The notes: a model not told the origin generated them from the letters alone. Numbered from the stretch's first letter, positions 1 through 8,140 are shown. The stretch: DNA of 16,706 nucleotides from Bacteroidales bacterium UBA1064 (GCA_002316235.1 DCDD01000199.1:1-16706), one strand, 5' to 3'. A program made the numbers and translations.

Positions 1-1031
1 TTGGAGTTGAAGAGCTTTGCTCAAAGGATGGTAAATCGCTTATTATCACCCACCCAACCGTTAGCACCATCAAAACATTCGACAAGCTGGTGAAAAACGG
101 CCTCCTTGTACTGCCAAACAGTACAAGAATTGTTGGAATTTACCACAGTGGAGAAAATTACGATTATGCCCTCTCGCAGCAGTACATTGCTGAGAACGCC
201 ATTGACTACTTTTATCTTCTGCCCATAAAACCCGAAATCACACCGGACAGCATATTTCACCGTAACGCCTGTAGCGGAATATTTGAGAAGCTAGTAAGCA
301 CATGTGCTGGTATAATTTTTACCGGAGGTCCCGATATACCGCCTTCAATATATAATGAGCCCACCAGCCTGCTAACCCAAATAACCGACCCGGAAAGGCA
401 TAGCATGGAAATTTCCTTGCTCTTCCACTTACTGGGTGGAAGGCGTGATACCCTTTTTAAGCCGCTGCTGGCTGATAGCTCAAACCTTGCTGTGCTGGGA
501 ATTTGCCTGGGAATGCAGAGCATTAACGTGGCAGCCGGAGGAACGCTTTACCAGGATATTCCAACCGATATCTACCACCTTTCAACTGTTGAATCGGTGC
601 TGGCACAGGAAATCAACCAGCAGCACCGTAACTACAACTGCAGCTATGGTTACGAAGAACAGCTTCTCGGTGGAACTTTTCATCAGGTAGAGTTTTCGGA
701 TGAGCTGTTCAGCTCAATAGCTGCCGGTAAAAAGCCCTTTGTGCTTAGTAGCCACCACCAGTGTTTGAAAATGCTTGGCGACAACATTAGGGTAGCAGGA
801 TATTCAGCTGACGGTAAAGTGGTGGAGGCAATACGCCATATCAAGTATAAAAACGTGGTTGGTGTTCAGTTTCACCCCGAGGCATCACTTCTGTACGACA
901 GGAATGAGCTGTTTTTGATTACCCCAAACCAACAGTCAGGCCAATCGTACTTGAACCTTTATCCTGGGGAATCCGGTGAAAATTTTCACAGGGAGTTCTG
1001 GAGATGGTTTTCTGCCCTGCTTGTAAAGTAA
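1..1031 (+). CDS. Peptidase C26 / class I glutamine amidotransferase-like hydrolase, 5'-truncated by window edge
   Basis: The C-terminal part resembles gamma-glutamyl-gamma-aminobutyrate hydrolases (peptidase C26), cytosolic enzymes that cleave gamma-glutamyl amide bonds with a Cys-His-Glu triad. Visible are FTGGPDIPPSIY (an oxyanion-type glycine strand), the nucleophile elbow LGICLGMQ with Cys encoded at 504-506, the family-typical GGTLYQDI just after it, and SSHHQ followed by GVQFHPEA with His at 873-875 and Glu at 879-881. All triad residues are present, so it is probably active. The frame is open back to base 3 with no stop, and the extra upstream residues (ending HPTVSTIKTFDKLVKNG) read like protein. 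The GTG at 90 is therefore probably not the start, and an N-terminal portion lies outside the window. About 30 residues between the glycine strand and the elbow are longer than in compact C26 enzymes. The substrate cannot be told. It converges on pyrF, with no clear terminator between them. Confidence 0.82.
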   Translation, partial: GVEELCSKDGKSLIITHPTVSTIKTFDKLVKNGLLVLPNSTRIVGIYHSGENYDYALSQQYIAENAIDYFYLLPIKPEITPDSIFHRNACSGIFEKLVSTCAGIIFTGGPDIPPSIYNEPTSLLTQITDPERHSMEISLLFHLLGGRRDTLFKPLLADSSNLAVLGICLGMQSINVAAGGTLYQDIPTDIYHLSTVESVLAQEINQQHRNYNCSYGYEEQLLGGTFHQVEFSDELFSSIAAGKKPFVLSSHHQCLKMLGDNIRVAGYSADGKVVEAIRHIKYKNVVGVQFHPEASLLYDRNELFLITPNQQSGQSYLNLYPGESGENFHREFWRWFSALLVK

Positions 1032-1091
1032 AAAATCCGTATTGTGGCTGTAGAGCATTGAATATCTACCAACGTGTAAAATGAAAAAGGG

Positions 1092-1925
1092 CTAAACAAG
1101 TTTTGCCGCAGTTAAAATAGATTCCATCTGCTGCTGCAGCTTTAGGGCACGCGCTCTAGCTGCGCTCGTAAATCGGCTGGTAATATCAGCATAAATAATG
1201 CCCCTTGAAGAATTAACAATTAACCCGCAGCGGTTATTTAAACCATGTTCGGCAACCTTTTCGAGGCTACCACCCTGTTCCCCAACACCCGGGACAAGCA
1301 GAAAATGGTTAGGAACAATTTTTCGTACAGCGGCGAAATACTCGGGATGAGTTGCCCCAACCACGTACATTATATTAGCCTCGTTGCCCCACTGCAACGA
1401 CTTGGCAACAACATCCTCAAACATAAAGTTACCTGTATCCCTGTTAACGGCCAGCTGAAAATCGCGAAAGCCATCGTTGGAGGTGATGGCCAACAGGATA
1501 GTCCACTTGCCCTCAAAATTCAGGTATGGCGTAACGGAATCGTGACCCAGGTATGGCGAAACGGTAACCGCATCACAATCCAGACTTTTAAAGTAGGCAT
1601 TTGCATACATGCGTGCAGTGCTGGCAATATCGCCCCGTTTGGCATCGGCAATGATGAACATTGAGGGGTAGAAGCGTCGAATGTACTTGATGGTTTTAAC
1701 CAGGCTATTCCATCCGGTAGCACCATGCACCTCGTAGAACGCCAGATTCAGCTTATAGGCAATGGCCAAATCGTGAGTGGCATCAACAATTGCCTTGTTA
1801 AACTCAAAAATCGGGTCATCCTTGGTAAGGAGGAACTCGGGAATTTTTGTAAGCTCCGTGTCCAACCCCACACATAGGAAACTCCGTTTCAATCTTATCT
1901 GGTCGAATAGCTGTTCGGGAGTCAT
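1092..1925 (-). CDS. pyrF: Orotidine 5'-phosphate decarboxylase, class II
   Basis: Catalyses the last step of de novo UMP synthesis, OMP to UMP plus CO2, in the cytosol. The 277-residue protein fits the longer subfamily 2 enzymes rather than the roughly 230-residue E. coli type. The N-terminal VGLD (19-22) begins the TIM barrel and KLNLAFYE (58-65) supplies the substrate lysine/asparagine strand. The catalytic signature is DAKRGDIASTA, with D94, K96 and D99 in place. The C-terminal VNSSRGIIYA is the phosphate-binding loop with its arginine. The ATG at 1925 lies 12 bases after the prfA stop, so the two genes are probably co-transcribed. There is no Shine-Dalgarno sequence, as is usual in Bacteroidota. 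Confidence 0.96.
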   Translation of the reverse strand: MTPEQLFDQIRLKRSFLCVGLDTELTKIPEFLLTKDDPIFEFNKAIVDATHDLAIAYKLNLAFYEVHGATGWNSLVKTIKYIRRFYPSMFIIADAKRGDIASTARMYANAYFKSLDCDAVTVSPYLGHDSVTPYLNFEGKWTILLAITSNDGFRDFQLAVNRDTGNFMFEDVVAKSLQWGNEANIMYVVGATHPEYFAAVRKIVPNHFLLVPGVGEQGGSLEKVAEHGLNNRCGLIVNSSRGIIYADITSRFTSAARARALKLQQQMESILTAAKLV

Positions 1926-1937
1926 TCTGGCTACTGG

Positions 1938-3026
1938 TTAGTCTGTTGATTCGGCTTTTAGCCTTTCGGCATTCTCAGCTAGCTGAAGCTTGTCAATTAG
2001 CTCCTGAATATCTCCATCCATGATGGCAGAGAGGTTGTAAAGGGTAAGGTTTATCCTATGATCGGTAACTCGTCCCTGCGGGTAGTTGTAGGTTCGGATT
2101 TTAGCCGATCGGTCGCCGGTTGAAACCATGGTTTTACGCTTGGACGAAAGGTTGTCGAGGTACTTTTGGTACTCAAGGTTATACAAGCGGGTACGTAGCT
2201 CGGCCAACGCCTTGTCAAAGTTTTTAAGCTGTGATTTTTGGTCCTGGCATTGAACAACAATTCCACTGGGAATATGGGTTAAACGAATGGCGGAATAGGT
2301 TGTATTAACGCTTTGACCACCCGGACCCGAAGAGCAAAAAATATCCTTTCGGATATCCTCCATTTTAAGGTCAATATCGAACTCTTCAGCCTCGGGAAGC
2401 ACAGCAACAGTGGCTGCTGATGTGTGAATTCTTCCCTGAGTTTCGGTTTGTGGGACTCTTTGCACCCGATGTACACCCGATTCGTACTTCAAAATGCCAT
2501 ATACGCCGTTTCCGGTAACACTCATCACAATCTCTTTGTAACCACCAACCGTACCCTCCGAAGAGCTGGTAACCTCGTACTTCCAACCCTTCCGTTCAAA
2601 AAACTTGGTGTACATGCGGAAAAGGTCGCCGGCAAAAATACTGGCCTCGTCGCCACCTGTTCCGGCGCGTATCTCCATCACGGCATTCTTGGAGTCTTCA
2701 GGGTCAGCCGGGAGCAGTAATAATTTTATCTCTTCCTCCAGCTTTTCCTGCTCCTGGGTAAGGGCATCGAGTTCCTCCTTGGCCATTTCTCGCAGCTCCT
2801 CATCCTTTTCGGAGCTAAGTATTTGCCGGGACGATTCGATGTTGCTCAGTATATTCTTGTACTTTTCGTAGGCAGCAACTAAGGGTTCTAGCGCTTTGTA
2901 CTCCTTATTCAGGCTTACAAATTTTTTCATATCGGCCATTACGGCCGGATCGGTTATTTTCTGCCCAATTTCTTCGAACTTTTGCCTTACTCCTTCTAGC
3001 TTCCTGGTAATTGTATTGTCGGACAT
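1938..3026 (-). CDS. prfA: Peptide chain release factor 1
   Basis: Class I release factor that reads UAA and UAG and triggers peptidyl-tRNA hydrolysis on the ribosome. The 362-residue length is normal. An N-terminal coiled-coil-rich domain (about 1-105) precedes the core. The stop-codon recognition tripeptide is P192-Q193-T194, a PxT motif that marks RF1 and differs from the SPF of RF2. It is followed by TQGRIHTSAATVAVLPE. The catalytic GGQ is at 236-238 in GPGGQSVNTT, the Gln normally methylated by PrmC. All essential motifs are present. The ATG at 3026 lies 19 bases downstream of a TACCTTTG box. The order purM-prfA-pyrF on one strand is, from memory, common in Bacteroidales. Confidence 0.97.
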   Translation of the reverse strand: MSDNTITRKLEGVRQKFEEIGQKITDPAVMADMKKFVSLNKEYKALEPLVAAYEKYKNILSNIESSRQILSSEKDEELREMAKEELDALTQEQEKLEEEIKLLLLPADPEDSKNAVMEIRAGTGGDEASIFAGDLFRMYTKFFERKGWKYEVTSSSEGTVGGYKEIVMSVTGNGVYGILKYESGVHRVQRVPQTETQGRIHTSAATVAVLPEAEEFDIDLKMEDIRKDIFCSSGPGGQSVNTTYSAIRLTHIPSGIVVQCQDQKSQLKNFDKALAELRTRLYNLEYQKYLDNLSSKRKTMVSTGDRSAKIRTYNYPQGRVTDHRINLTLYNLSAIMDGDIQELIDKLQLAENAERLKAESTD

Positions 3027-3045
3027 AGACTGGTAATATAATGCG

Positions 3046-3053
3046 CAAAGGTA
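3046..3053 (-). promoter_or_regulatory. Candidate Bacteroidetes -7 box for prfA-pyrF
   Basis: On the minus strand the sequence is TACCTTTG, followed by CGC, matching the Bacteroidetes -7 consensus TAnnTTTG. It ends 19 bases before the prfA ATG, predicting a very short leader. I do not see a TTG -33 element at the expected distance, so the call rests on the -7 box and its position alone. Confidence 0.5.
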
Positions 3054-3275
3054 AGCATAAATTTAGAAAGCGAGTATTCTTCCACCACTCATAATGCTTT
3101 ACCCAACAAGGTGCAAGGTTGATATTACTGTGACGTTCAGATCTTTGGTGCAGGGTATAATACACCTTTTTAATAATGTGGTAAACAGCTGATTGAATGA
3201 CTAATAACAGCAAGCACGGAGAGGGCTAAACAAAAATTTTATTCTTCACGTTCAAAAGAGCTCAAACACCACTTT

Positions 3276-4445
3276 CTAGTAGTAAAATTCACCTTTTTCT
3301 GATTTAATTGTTAGCTTTTTCCCCTGAAAGCTGCTACAGTAGCCAACAACCCTTGCATCTACGCCAAAATCCTTAGAAATGGCAATAATATCATCGGCAA
3401 ATTCAGGGAAAACGTATATTTCAAATCGGTGCCCCATGTTGAAAACTTTGTACATTTCCCTCCACGATGTATTCGACTCGCTTTGGATAATCCTAAACAA
3501 AGGAGGAATGGGAAAAAGGTTATCCTTAACCACGTGTAGGTTATCAACGAAGTTGAGCACTTTAGCTTGAGCTCCTCCCGAGCAATGCACAAGGCCATGA
3601 ATCACAGGACGGTAGCTGTCAAGAACCTCTTTCACAACAGGGGCATAGGTTCTTGTAGGTGAAAGCATCAGCTTTCCGGCAGTAATTCCGACTTCATCAA
3701 CCATCTGGGTGAGCTTAAAGCTACCACTGTACACCAACTCGCGAGGAACTGACGGATCGAATGTTTCGGGATACTTATCGGCCAGGTAGCTGCTAAAAAC
3801 ATCATGGCGGGCAGAGGTGAGCCCGTTGCTACCCATGCCTCCGTTGTACTCCTGTTCATAATTAGCCTTGCCACACGATGATAGGCCGATGATAACATCT
3901 CCATCCTGAATGTTACTGTTAGATATTACCTCCGCTCGCTTCAGCCTGGCAATAACGGTAGAGTCAACAATTACGGTTCTGACCAAGTCGCCTACGTCGG
4001 CTGTTTCTCCACCCGTAAGCGTTATGTGGATACCATATTTTTGCATCTCCTCGCAAAATTGAGCGGTTCCCTCAACTATCGCAGAAATGACTTCGCCGGG
4101 AATAAGGTTCTTATTCCGGCCAATAGTAGAGGAGAGAAGTATGTTATCCGTGACGCCTACACAAAGCAGGTCGTCTAAATTCATCACAACAGCATCCTGA
4201 GCTATTCCCTTCCAAACCGACATATCATTAGTCTCGCGCCAGTATGCATAGGCCAACGACGACTTTGTTCCTGCCCCATCGGCATGCATCACCAGGCAGT
4301 AATCCGGATTGCCAGCTAAAATATCGGGAACAACCTTACAAAAAGCCTTAGGGTATAGGCCCTTATCCAGATTTTTTATTGCGTTATGAACATCCTCCTT
4401 TGATGCTGAAACTCCCCGTTGGTTGTATCGGTGTTGATCGTTCAT
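3276..4445 (-). CDS. purM: Phosphoribosylformylglycinamidine cyclo-ligase (AIR synthetase), Bacteroidetes long form
   Basis: Catalyses the ATP-dependent ring closure of formylglycinamidine ribonucleotide to aminoimidazole ribonucleotide in purine synthesis. It belongs to the PurM/PurL/HypE/ThiL/SelD fold. Seen in order: RYNQRGVSASKEDVHNAI near the N-terminus, ADGAGTKSSLAY (55-66, substrate/ATP loop), NLDDLLCVGV (89-98), LTGGETADVGDLV (143-155), and a C-terminal lobe containing GLVHCSGGAQAKVLNF. At 389 residues it is longer than the roughly 345-residue proteobacterial enzyme, as is usual in Bacteroidota. I chose the ATG at 4445. The frame is open 13 codons further to a GTG at 4484, but that segment (QVISNHKLSISY) does not look conserved. 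The stop is TAG. A DUF6150 gene lies 77 bases upstream on the same strand, so read-through is possible. Confidence 0.94.
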   Translation of the reverse strand: MNDQHRYNQRGVSASKEDVHNAIKNLDKGLYPKAFCKVVPDILAGNPDYCLVMHADGAGTKSSLAYAYWRETNDMSVWKGIAQDAVVMNLDDLLCVGVTDNILLSSTIGRNKNLIPGEVISAIVEGTAQFCEEMQKYGIHITLTGGETADVGDLVRTVIVDSTVIARLKRAEVISNSNIQDGDVIIGLSSCGKANYEQEYNGGMGSNGLTSARHDVFSSYLADKYPETFDPSVPRELVYSGSFKLTQMVDEVGITAGKLMLSPTRTYAPVVKEVLDSYRPVIHGLVHCSGGAQAKVLNFVDNLHVVKDNLFPIPPLFRIIQSESNTSWREMYKVFNMGHRFEIYVFPEFADDIIAISKDFGVDARVVGYCSSFQGKKLTIKSEKGEFYY

Positions 4446-4522
4446 ATAGGAAATTGATAGTTTATGGTTCGAGATTACCTGCACCGCTATTACTTCAAAT
4501 TAAAAAAAAGTAGCCCCCATCA

Positions 4523-4879
4523 TTACTTGAGCCCACCAACAGAAAGCAACTTTCGTTTCGATTCGTTTTTCCACACCACCTCCTCCGGTTTTTCAACCAG
4601 CCAAACCTTAATGTCGGCAAGAGCCGGATCGTCAACAAAAATAATGAGCACTTGCGCCTCCCTGGGCGTTTCCACCTCCATCATAATGCCGGCCTTAGTA
4701 ATCAATTTTTCCTCATAGATAATGCAGAACAGCAGATCGGCATCCTTGGGGTCATCAACCGCATAAAATTTAACCCGGGCATCCTCAACTTTTTCGACCT
4801 CAAAGAATTTCTGGGCAAAAGTAATCTCAGCCAGTAAAACAGCAACCAGGGTTAGAAGTATCTTTACGAAACGAAACAT
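4523..4879 (-). CDS. Secreted DUF6150-type repeat protein
   Basis: A small exported protein of unknown function. A signal peptide (about 1-23, FVKILLTLVAVLLAEITFAQ) precedes a body made of roughly six imperfect repeats of 14-15 residues. Their pattern is hydrophobic-x-aromatic-x-V-[DE]-x-P-x-x-A-[DQ]; clear copies are KFYAVDDPKDADLL (37-50), IMMEVETPREAQVL (65-78) and IIFVDDPALADIKV (79-92). The protein ends with WKNESKRKLL. This architecture and the tail match what I recall of DUF6150, whose members usually carry VDYESQAD-like repeats. Here Tyr-Glu-Ser is replaced by Asp-Pro or similar. I chose the ATG at 4879, since it puts the signal peptide right at the N-terminus and lies 11 bases after a TAAATTTG box. 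An ATG at 4903 would add eight residues and include that box. The repeats probably form a small beta structure (inference). Confidence 0.72.
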   Translation of the reverse strand: MFRFVKILLTLVAVLLAEITFAQKFFEVEKVEDARVKFYAVDDPKDADLLFCIIYEEKLITKAGIMMEVETPREAQVLIIFVDDPALADIKVWLVEKPEEVVWKNESKRKLLSVGGLK

Positions 4880-4890
4880 AGAACTGCTTG

Positions 4891-4898
4891 CAAATTTA
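4891..4898 (-). promoter_or_regulatory. Candidate -7 box for the DUF6150 gene
   Basis: The minus strand reads TAAATTTG followed by CAAG, fitting TAnnTTTG. It ends 11 bases before the ATG at 4879, which would make a nearly leaderless transcript. No convincing -33 TTG is seen. The box lies inside the alternative longer reading frame from 4903, which weakly supports the shorter start. Confidence 0.3.
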
Positions 4899-5101
4899 AC
4901 CATGTATAGTGTAAACTTTTACCCTGCTCAAAATTAAAAAAGTTGCAGCAAGTGCTCAAAACATAACTTGTTCTGGTTGCTGATTTGATGATAAGTTTTT
5001 ATCTGCTGAAAGTTTCCCGCACATCAGGGTTCAGTAATGTCAGTATTATAAAATTCCAGATGGTAAACAAGCAAAATTGCGTTAGGAACTCTACAATATG
5101 C

Positions 5102-5731
5102 CTAATTGCTCACCGGATTATTTAGCATTGGGAACTGTGAGGGGGTAAGTTTTAGCGCCTCACGTAGCTTATCTGCTTCCATAAAAGCCCTGGTTCTTGT
5201 TCTCAAGCCCACCCCAGAGCAAAATATGTTAATGTTTTGCGAAACAATGGCGGCATCCATTGCAGCCCACCTCATTTTCTGAGAATCATCATTACCCCGG
5301 AATCGTGAGATATCCGAAACCATAATACAGAATAGCGGAGCGTTGGCAAAGTTCTTCTGACGGCCAGCCACTAACTCCCTAAAATCTCCAGCATTAACCA
5401 GCTTTAGCTGATGCTGTACAGGTTCATAGATATAGGCTCCTTTTGAAGTAACCACATAAACGTCTATATCCTGAGAGTTTGTTGCAGAAGGTGCCGTTTT
5501 TTTCCCAATTTCGGGTCGGTTAATGCCGTTTGCAGCCCAAAGCAAATCGGAAATATCCTGCAGGGATAACTCATCGGATGTAAATTCGGTGGCGGAAGCT
5601 CTGCTGGCTAGGGCCTCCATAATGTTTTTCCCTCTGGATAATGAGGGTTTATTTAAGGTTAAAACCTCGGCAGGTTGGGCCAGGAGGATTCCGCTAAGGC
5701 ATACAAGAATTGGTGTAATTAGCTGTTTCAT
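5102..5731 (-). CDS. Exported nitroreductase-like (SagB/ThcOx-type) flavin oxidoreductase
   Basis: Resembles the short SagB-like nitroreductase proteins common in Bacteroidota, FMN-dependent oxidoreductases whose substrate is unknown. The ATG at 5731 gives 209 residues with a signal peptide (KQLITPILVCLSGILLAQ, about 2-19). The upstream ATG at 5758 adds nine residues and would bury the signal, so it is less likely. Typical blocks are the FMN-phosphate region SRASATEF (43-50), LLWAANGINRPEIGKKTAPSA (63-83), DIDVYVV (88-94), the dimer/flavin helix DAAIVSQNINIFC (159-171) and a glycine turn followed by LRTRTR (176-181). Oddities: the usual second arginine of the R-x-S-x-R-x-F flavin motif appears as Thr, and the usual ending NxPVGYPK is replaced by NNPVSN and a stop. 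A periplasmic location is inferred from the signal peptide. Confidence 0.8.
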   Translation of the reverse strand: MKQLITPILVCLSGILLAQPAEVLTLNKPSLSRGKNIMEALASRASATEFTSDELSLQDISDLLWAANGINRPEIGKKTAPSATNSQDIDVYVVTSKGAYIYEPVQHQLKLVNAGDFRELVAGRQKNFANAPLFCIMVSDISRFRGNDDSQKMRWAAMDAAIVSQNINIFCSGVGLRTRTRAFMEADKLREALKLTPSQFPMLNNPVSN

Positions 5732-5795
5732 TGCTGTAGGTTTTAGAATTAGAAACATGGATGCAAGTTAGCAAACGCATGGAGATTTCTGGCAG

Positions 5796-5827
5796 CAAAG
5801 CTACCTGAAAATTTTTTCCCTATTCAA
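5796..5827 (-). promoter_or_regulatory. Candidate promoter for the nitroreductase gene
   Basis: On the minus strand an ATTG (TTG at 5827-5825) is followed after 21 bases by TAGCTTTG (5803-5796). This is close to the Bacteroidetes -33 TTTG / -7 TAnnTTTG arrangement. It overlaps the end of mltG and sits about 65 bases before the nitroreductase ATG. It would let that gene be transcribed apart from mltG. Confidence 0.4.
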
Positions 5828-6856
5828 TGCCCTGCGGTATGCCTCTGCATTCCGGTTATGCTCCATGAGAGTTCGGGCAAAAACATGGTAGCCCGAAAAA
5901 TCAGGCTTTGCACAAAAGTAGAGATAGCTATGTTTCTCGGCATTTAGCACAGCGTCAATAGCTCTAATGGAGGGACATCTAATTGGACCTGGTGGAAGTC
6001 CCTTGTACTTGTACGTGTTATAGGGCGAATCGAGTTGAAGGTGTTTGGAAAGAATTCTTCTGATGGAAAAATCGCCAAGGGCAAACCTAACGGTTGGATC
6101 GGCTTGAAGGGGGATTCCCCTATGCAGCCTATTAATGTAAACTCCTGCAATAACAGGCATTTCAGTTACCATTCTGGTTTCCTCCTCAACAATTGAGGCC
6201 AATATAGAAACATCTACCCTTGTTATCCCAAGCCGATAGGCTTTCTGCTCGCGTTCAGGTGTCCAGAAACTTTCATACTCCTTTTTCATCCTTGTAAAAA
6301 AGTCGTTGGCATCGGTATTCCAGTAGAATTCATAGGTGTTTGGAATAAACATGGCCATTATGGTTGCAGTATCAAATCCGAATGCCATGGCATCAACCTG
6401 CGACCTCAGCATGGTCAAAATGGAAAGCGAATCAGCCTCCAGCTGTTTGGAAATTCGTCCCGAGAGCTGCTGCTTGGTTCTGATATTGTGAAATGTAACC
6501 CTCACTGGGTCCTGCGCTCCCATTAAAAGCTTGTTCACCAGCTTTTGGTTGCTCATGTCAGGAGTTACACGGTACCGTCCTGGCTTAACATGCAGGTCGT
6601 AACCCATCTTCCTGGAGACTTTTATAAAGCTACCAACGTTTTTTAGGAGACCCTTACCTTCCATGTCCCTAACAACTTCATCAAAATCGGATCCGGTGGG
6701 TATGTACAAGTATGTATCGTGCGTTAACGCAACATTGTCAACACGGAAAGTAGTAACATAGCGGTAAAGCACCAAAAAGCCCACAAACAATCCTGCTAAT
6801 GCCAAAACTATAGGCAGCCATCTTCTGGAAAAAGTCTTTAGCTGGGGTTGGCTCAA
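5801..6856 (-). CDS. mltG: Endolytic murein transglycosylase MltG (YceG-like)
   Basis: Inner-membrane lytic transglycosylase that cuts nascent glycan strands and is thought to set their length. A short cytoplasmic N-terminus with Arg-Arg precedes one membrane helix (about 13-31). A LysM-like periplasmic segment with KPGRYRV (91-97) follows, and then the YceG catalytic domain. The signature SILASIVEEETRM (217-229) holds the catalytic glutamate region. IAGVYINRL, LQADPTVRFALG and the GLPPGPIRCPSIRAIDAVLNA motif follow, with HVFARTLMEHNRNAEAYR at the C-terminus. The 351-residue length is normal. The start codon is TTG at 6856. An in-frame TGA lies three codons upstream, and the first internal ATG (M65) would remove the membrane anchor, so TTG is effectively forced. 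It begins 38 bases after the aminotransferase stop. Confidence 0.95.
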   Translation of the reverse strand: MSQPQLKTFSRRWLPIVLALAGLFVGFLVLYRYVTTFRVDNVALTHDTYLYIPTGSDFDEVVRDMEGKGLLKNVGSFIKVSRKMGYDLHVKPGRYRVTPDMSNQKLVNKLLMGAQDPVRVTFHNIRTKQQLSGRISKQLEADSLSILTMLRSQVDAMAFGFDTATIMAMFIPNTYEFYWNTDANDFFTRMKKEYESFWTPEREQKAYRLGITRVDVSILASIVEEETRMVTEMPVIAGVYINRLHRGIPLQADPTVRFALGDFSIRRILSKHLQLDSPYNTYKYKGLPPGPIRCPSIRAIDAVLNAEKHSYLYFCAKPDFSGYHVFARTLMEHNRNAEAYRRALNREKIFR

Positions 6857-6894
6857 GTTAAATCAGTTTTAGGTTGAATAAGCTCAACAAGTTG

Positions 6895-8088
6895 CTAGCG
6901 TAGTAGCTTAACAGCCTGGGCAATGCGCTCAACAGCCATGCTAAGTTTTTCGTCAGACGTAGCATAGGACAAACGAATATTGTAGGGCGAACCAAAAGCC
7001 GAGCCCGATACAACAGCAACATGAGCGTTGTTTAGCAGATACATGGCAAAATCGTCAGCAGTAGCAACAACCTGCTCATTAAAGTGCAAACCCAGGAAGT
7101 GCGTAATGTCGGGGAAGAGGTAGAATGCGCCCTGAGGAACATTTATTTTGAAACCGTTGATACCCGAAATTCCCTTTACAAACAGGTCGCGGCGTCTTTT
7201 AAACGCCTCGCACATTTGGCGGGTGGTTTGACCATCGGAGTTAAAGGCAGCAGTGGCAGCTTTTTGGGCAATGGTGCATACTCCCGAAGTTTGTTGTCCC
7301 TGTAGCTTGGCAGCAGCCTTGGCTATCCATTTAGCCGACGCAGAAAATCCAATCCGCCAACCGGTCATGGCGTAGCCTTTCGACACCCCGTTAATGATGA
7401 CCACCCTGTCGCGAATGCTATCAAACTGGGCAATGCTCTCATGTTTTCCCACGAAGTTGATATGCTCGTAAATTTCATCGGAAATTACTATGATATTTGG
7501 GTGCTGCTCAATAACCCTGGCAATGGCCTCAAGTTCAGCCTTGGAGTAAACGCTTCCTGTGGGGTTTGAAGGGGAGCAAAAGAGAAATGCCCTGGTTTTT
7601 GGAGTTATTGCAGCCTCAAGCTGCTGAGGGGTAATCTTAAAATCATTCTCAATGGTGGTTGGAACTATAACGCTCCGCCCTTCGGCCAGCTTAATAAGCT
7701 CAACGTAGCTAACCCAGTAGGGTGCTGGGACAACCACTTCATCATCCTTTTCAACAACGCACATTAGCACATTTGACAGGCTATGCTTAGCACCAGCCGA
7801 AACAACAACCTGGTCGGGGGTAAAGGTAAGATCATTCTCCCGCTTCAGCTTTCCGCATATCGCCTCCAGCAAGTCCTTGTACCCCGAAACCGGGGGGTAA
7901 AACGAAAAGTTCTCATCAATAGCGCGCTTTGCGGCCTCCTTAATAAAATCGGGAGTAAAAAAATCGGGTTCACCCAAGCTGAGGTTAACCACATCAATTC
8001 CCTGTGCCGCCAACTCCCGTGATTTTTGCGACATGGCAATGGTTTGAGATTCCTCCAATGCTGCTATTCGAGAAGATACTTTCTCCAT
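6895..8088 (-). CDS. Pyridoxal phosphate-dependent class I aminotransferase (aspartate aminotransferase-like)
   Basis: A fold-type I aminotransferase of subgroup Ib, most like bacterial aspartate aminotransferases that move an amino group between aspartate and 2-oxoglutarate. Catalytic residues are in place: SLGEPDF (37-43), the phosphate-cup region SAGAKHSL (97-104), PAPYWVSY (121-128), SPSNPTG with N175, SDEIYE with D204 and Y207, the Schiff-base lysine K237 in NGVSKGYAMTGWRIG, R245, and the substrate carboxylate-binding R372 in YNIRLSYA. The 397-residue length is normal. The ATG at 8088 is the first in frame. Exact substrate range cannot be read from sequence; some related enzymes accept prephenate or aromatic substrates. 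It appears to lead the minus-strand run into mltG. Confidence 0.92.
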   Translation of the reverse strand: MEKVSSRIAALEESQTIAMSQKSRELAAQGIDVVNLSLGEPDFFTPDFIKEAAKRAIDENFSFYPPVSGYKDLLEAICGKLKRENDLTFTPDQVVVSAGAKHSLSNVLMCVVEKDDEVVVPAPYWVSYVELIKLAEGRSVIVPTTIENDFKITPQQLEAAITPKTRAFLFCSPSNPTGSVYSKAELEAIARVIEQHPNIIVISDEIYEHINFVGKHESIAQFDSIRDRVVIINGVSKGYAMTGWRIGFSASAKWIAKAAAKLQGQQTSGVCTIAQKAATAAFNSDGQTTRQMCEAFKRRRDLFVKGISGINGFKINVPQGAFYLFPDITHFLGLHFNEQVVATADDFAMYLLNNAHVAVVSGSAFGSPYNIRLSYATSDEKLSMAVERIAQAVKLLR

Positions 8089-8140
8089 AACCGTATAGAT
8101 TTAAAATAAATTCAAAATTCTTTTTGTAATTTTAAGAACT

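Noticed and set aside
2905..3213. Minus-strand frame of about 100 codons between purM and prfA
   Set aside because: It overlaps the prfA start in another frame, has no family-like motif and is basic and irregular; the region is better read as leader and promoter sequence.
3027..3275. Riboswitch or purine box upstream of prfA / downstream of purM
   Set aside because: No recognisable purine-riboswitch core or strong multi-stem fold was found; only short AT-rich pairings are present.
4446..4484. Longer purM start at a GTG
   Set aside because: The added residues do not resemble PurM, and the ATG at 4445 directly precedes the conserved RYNQRGVSASKEDVHNAI block.
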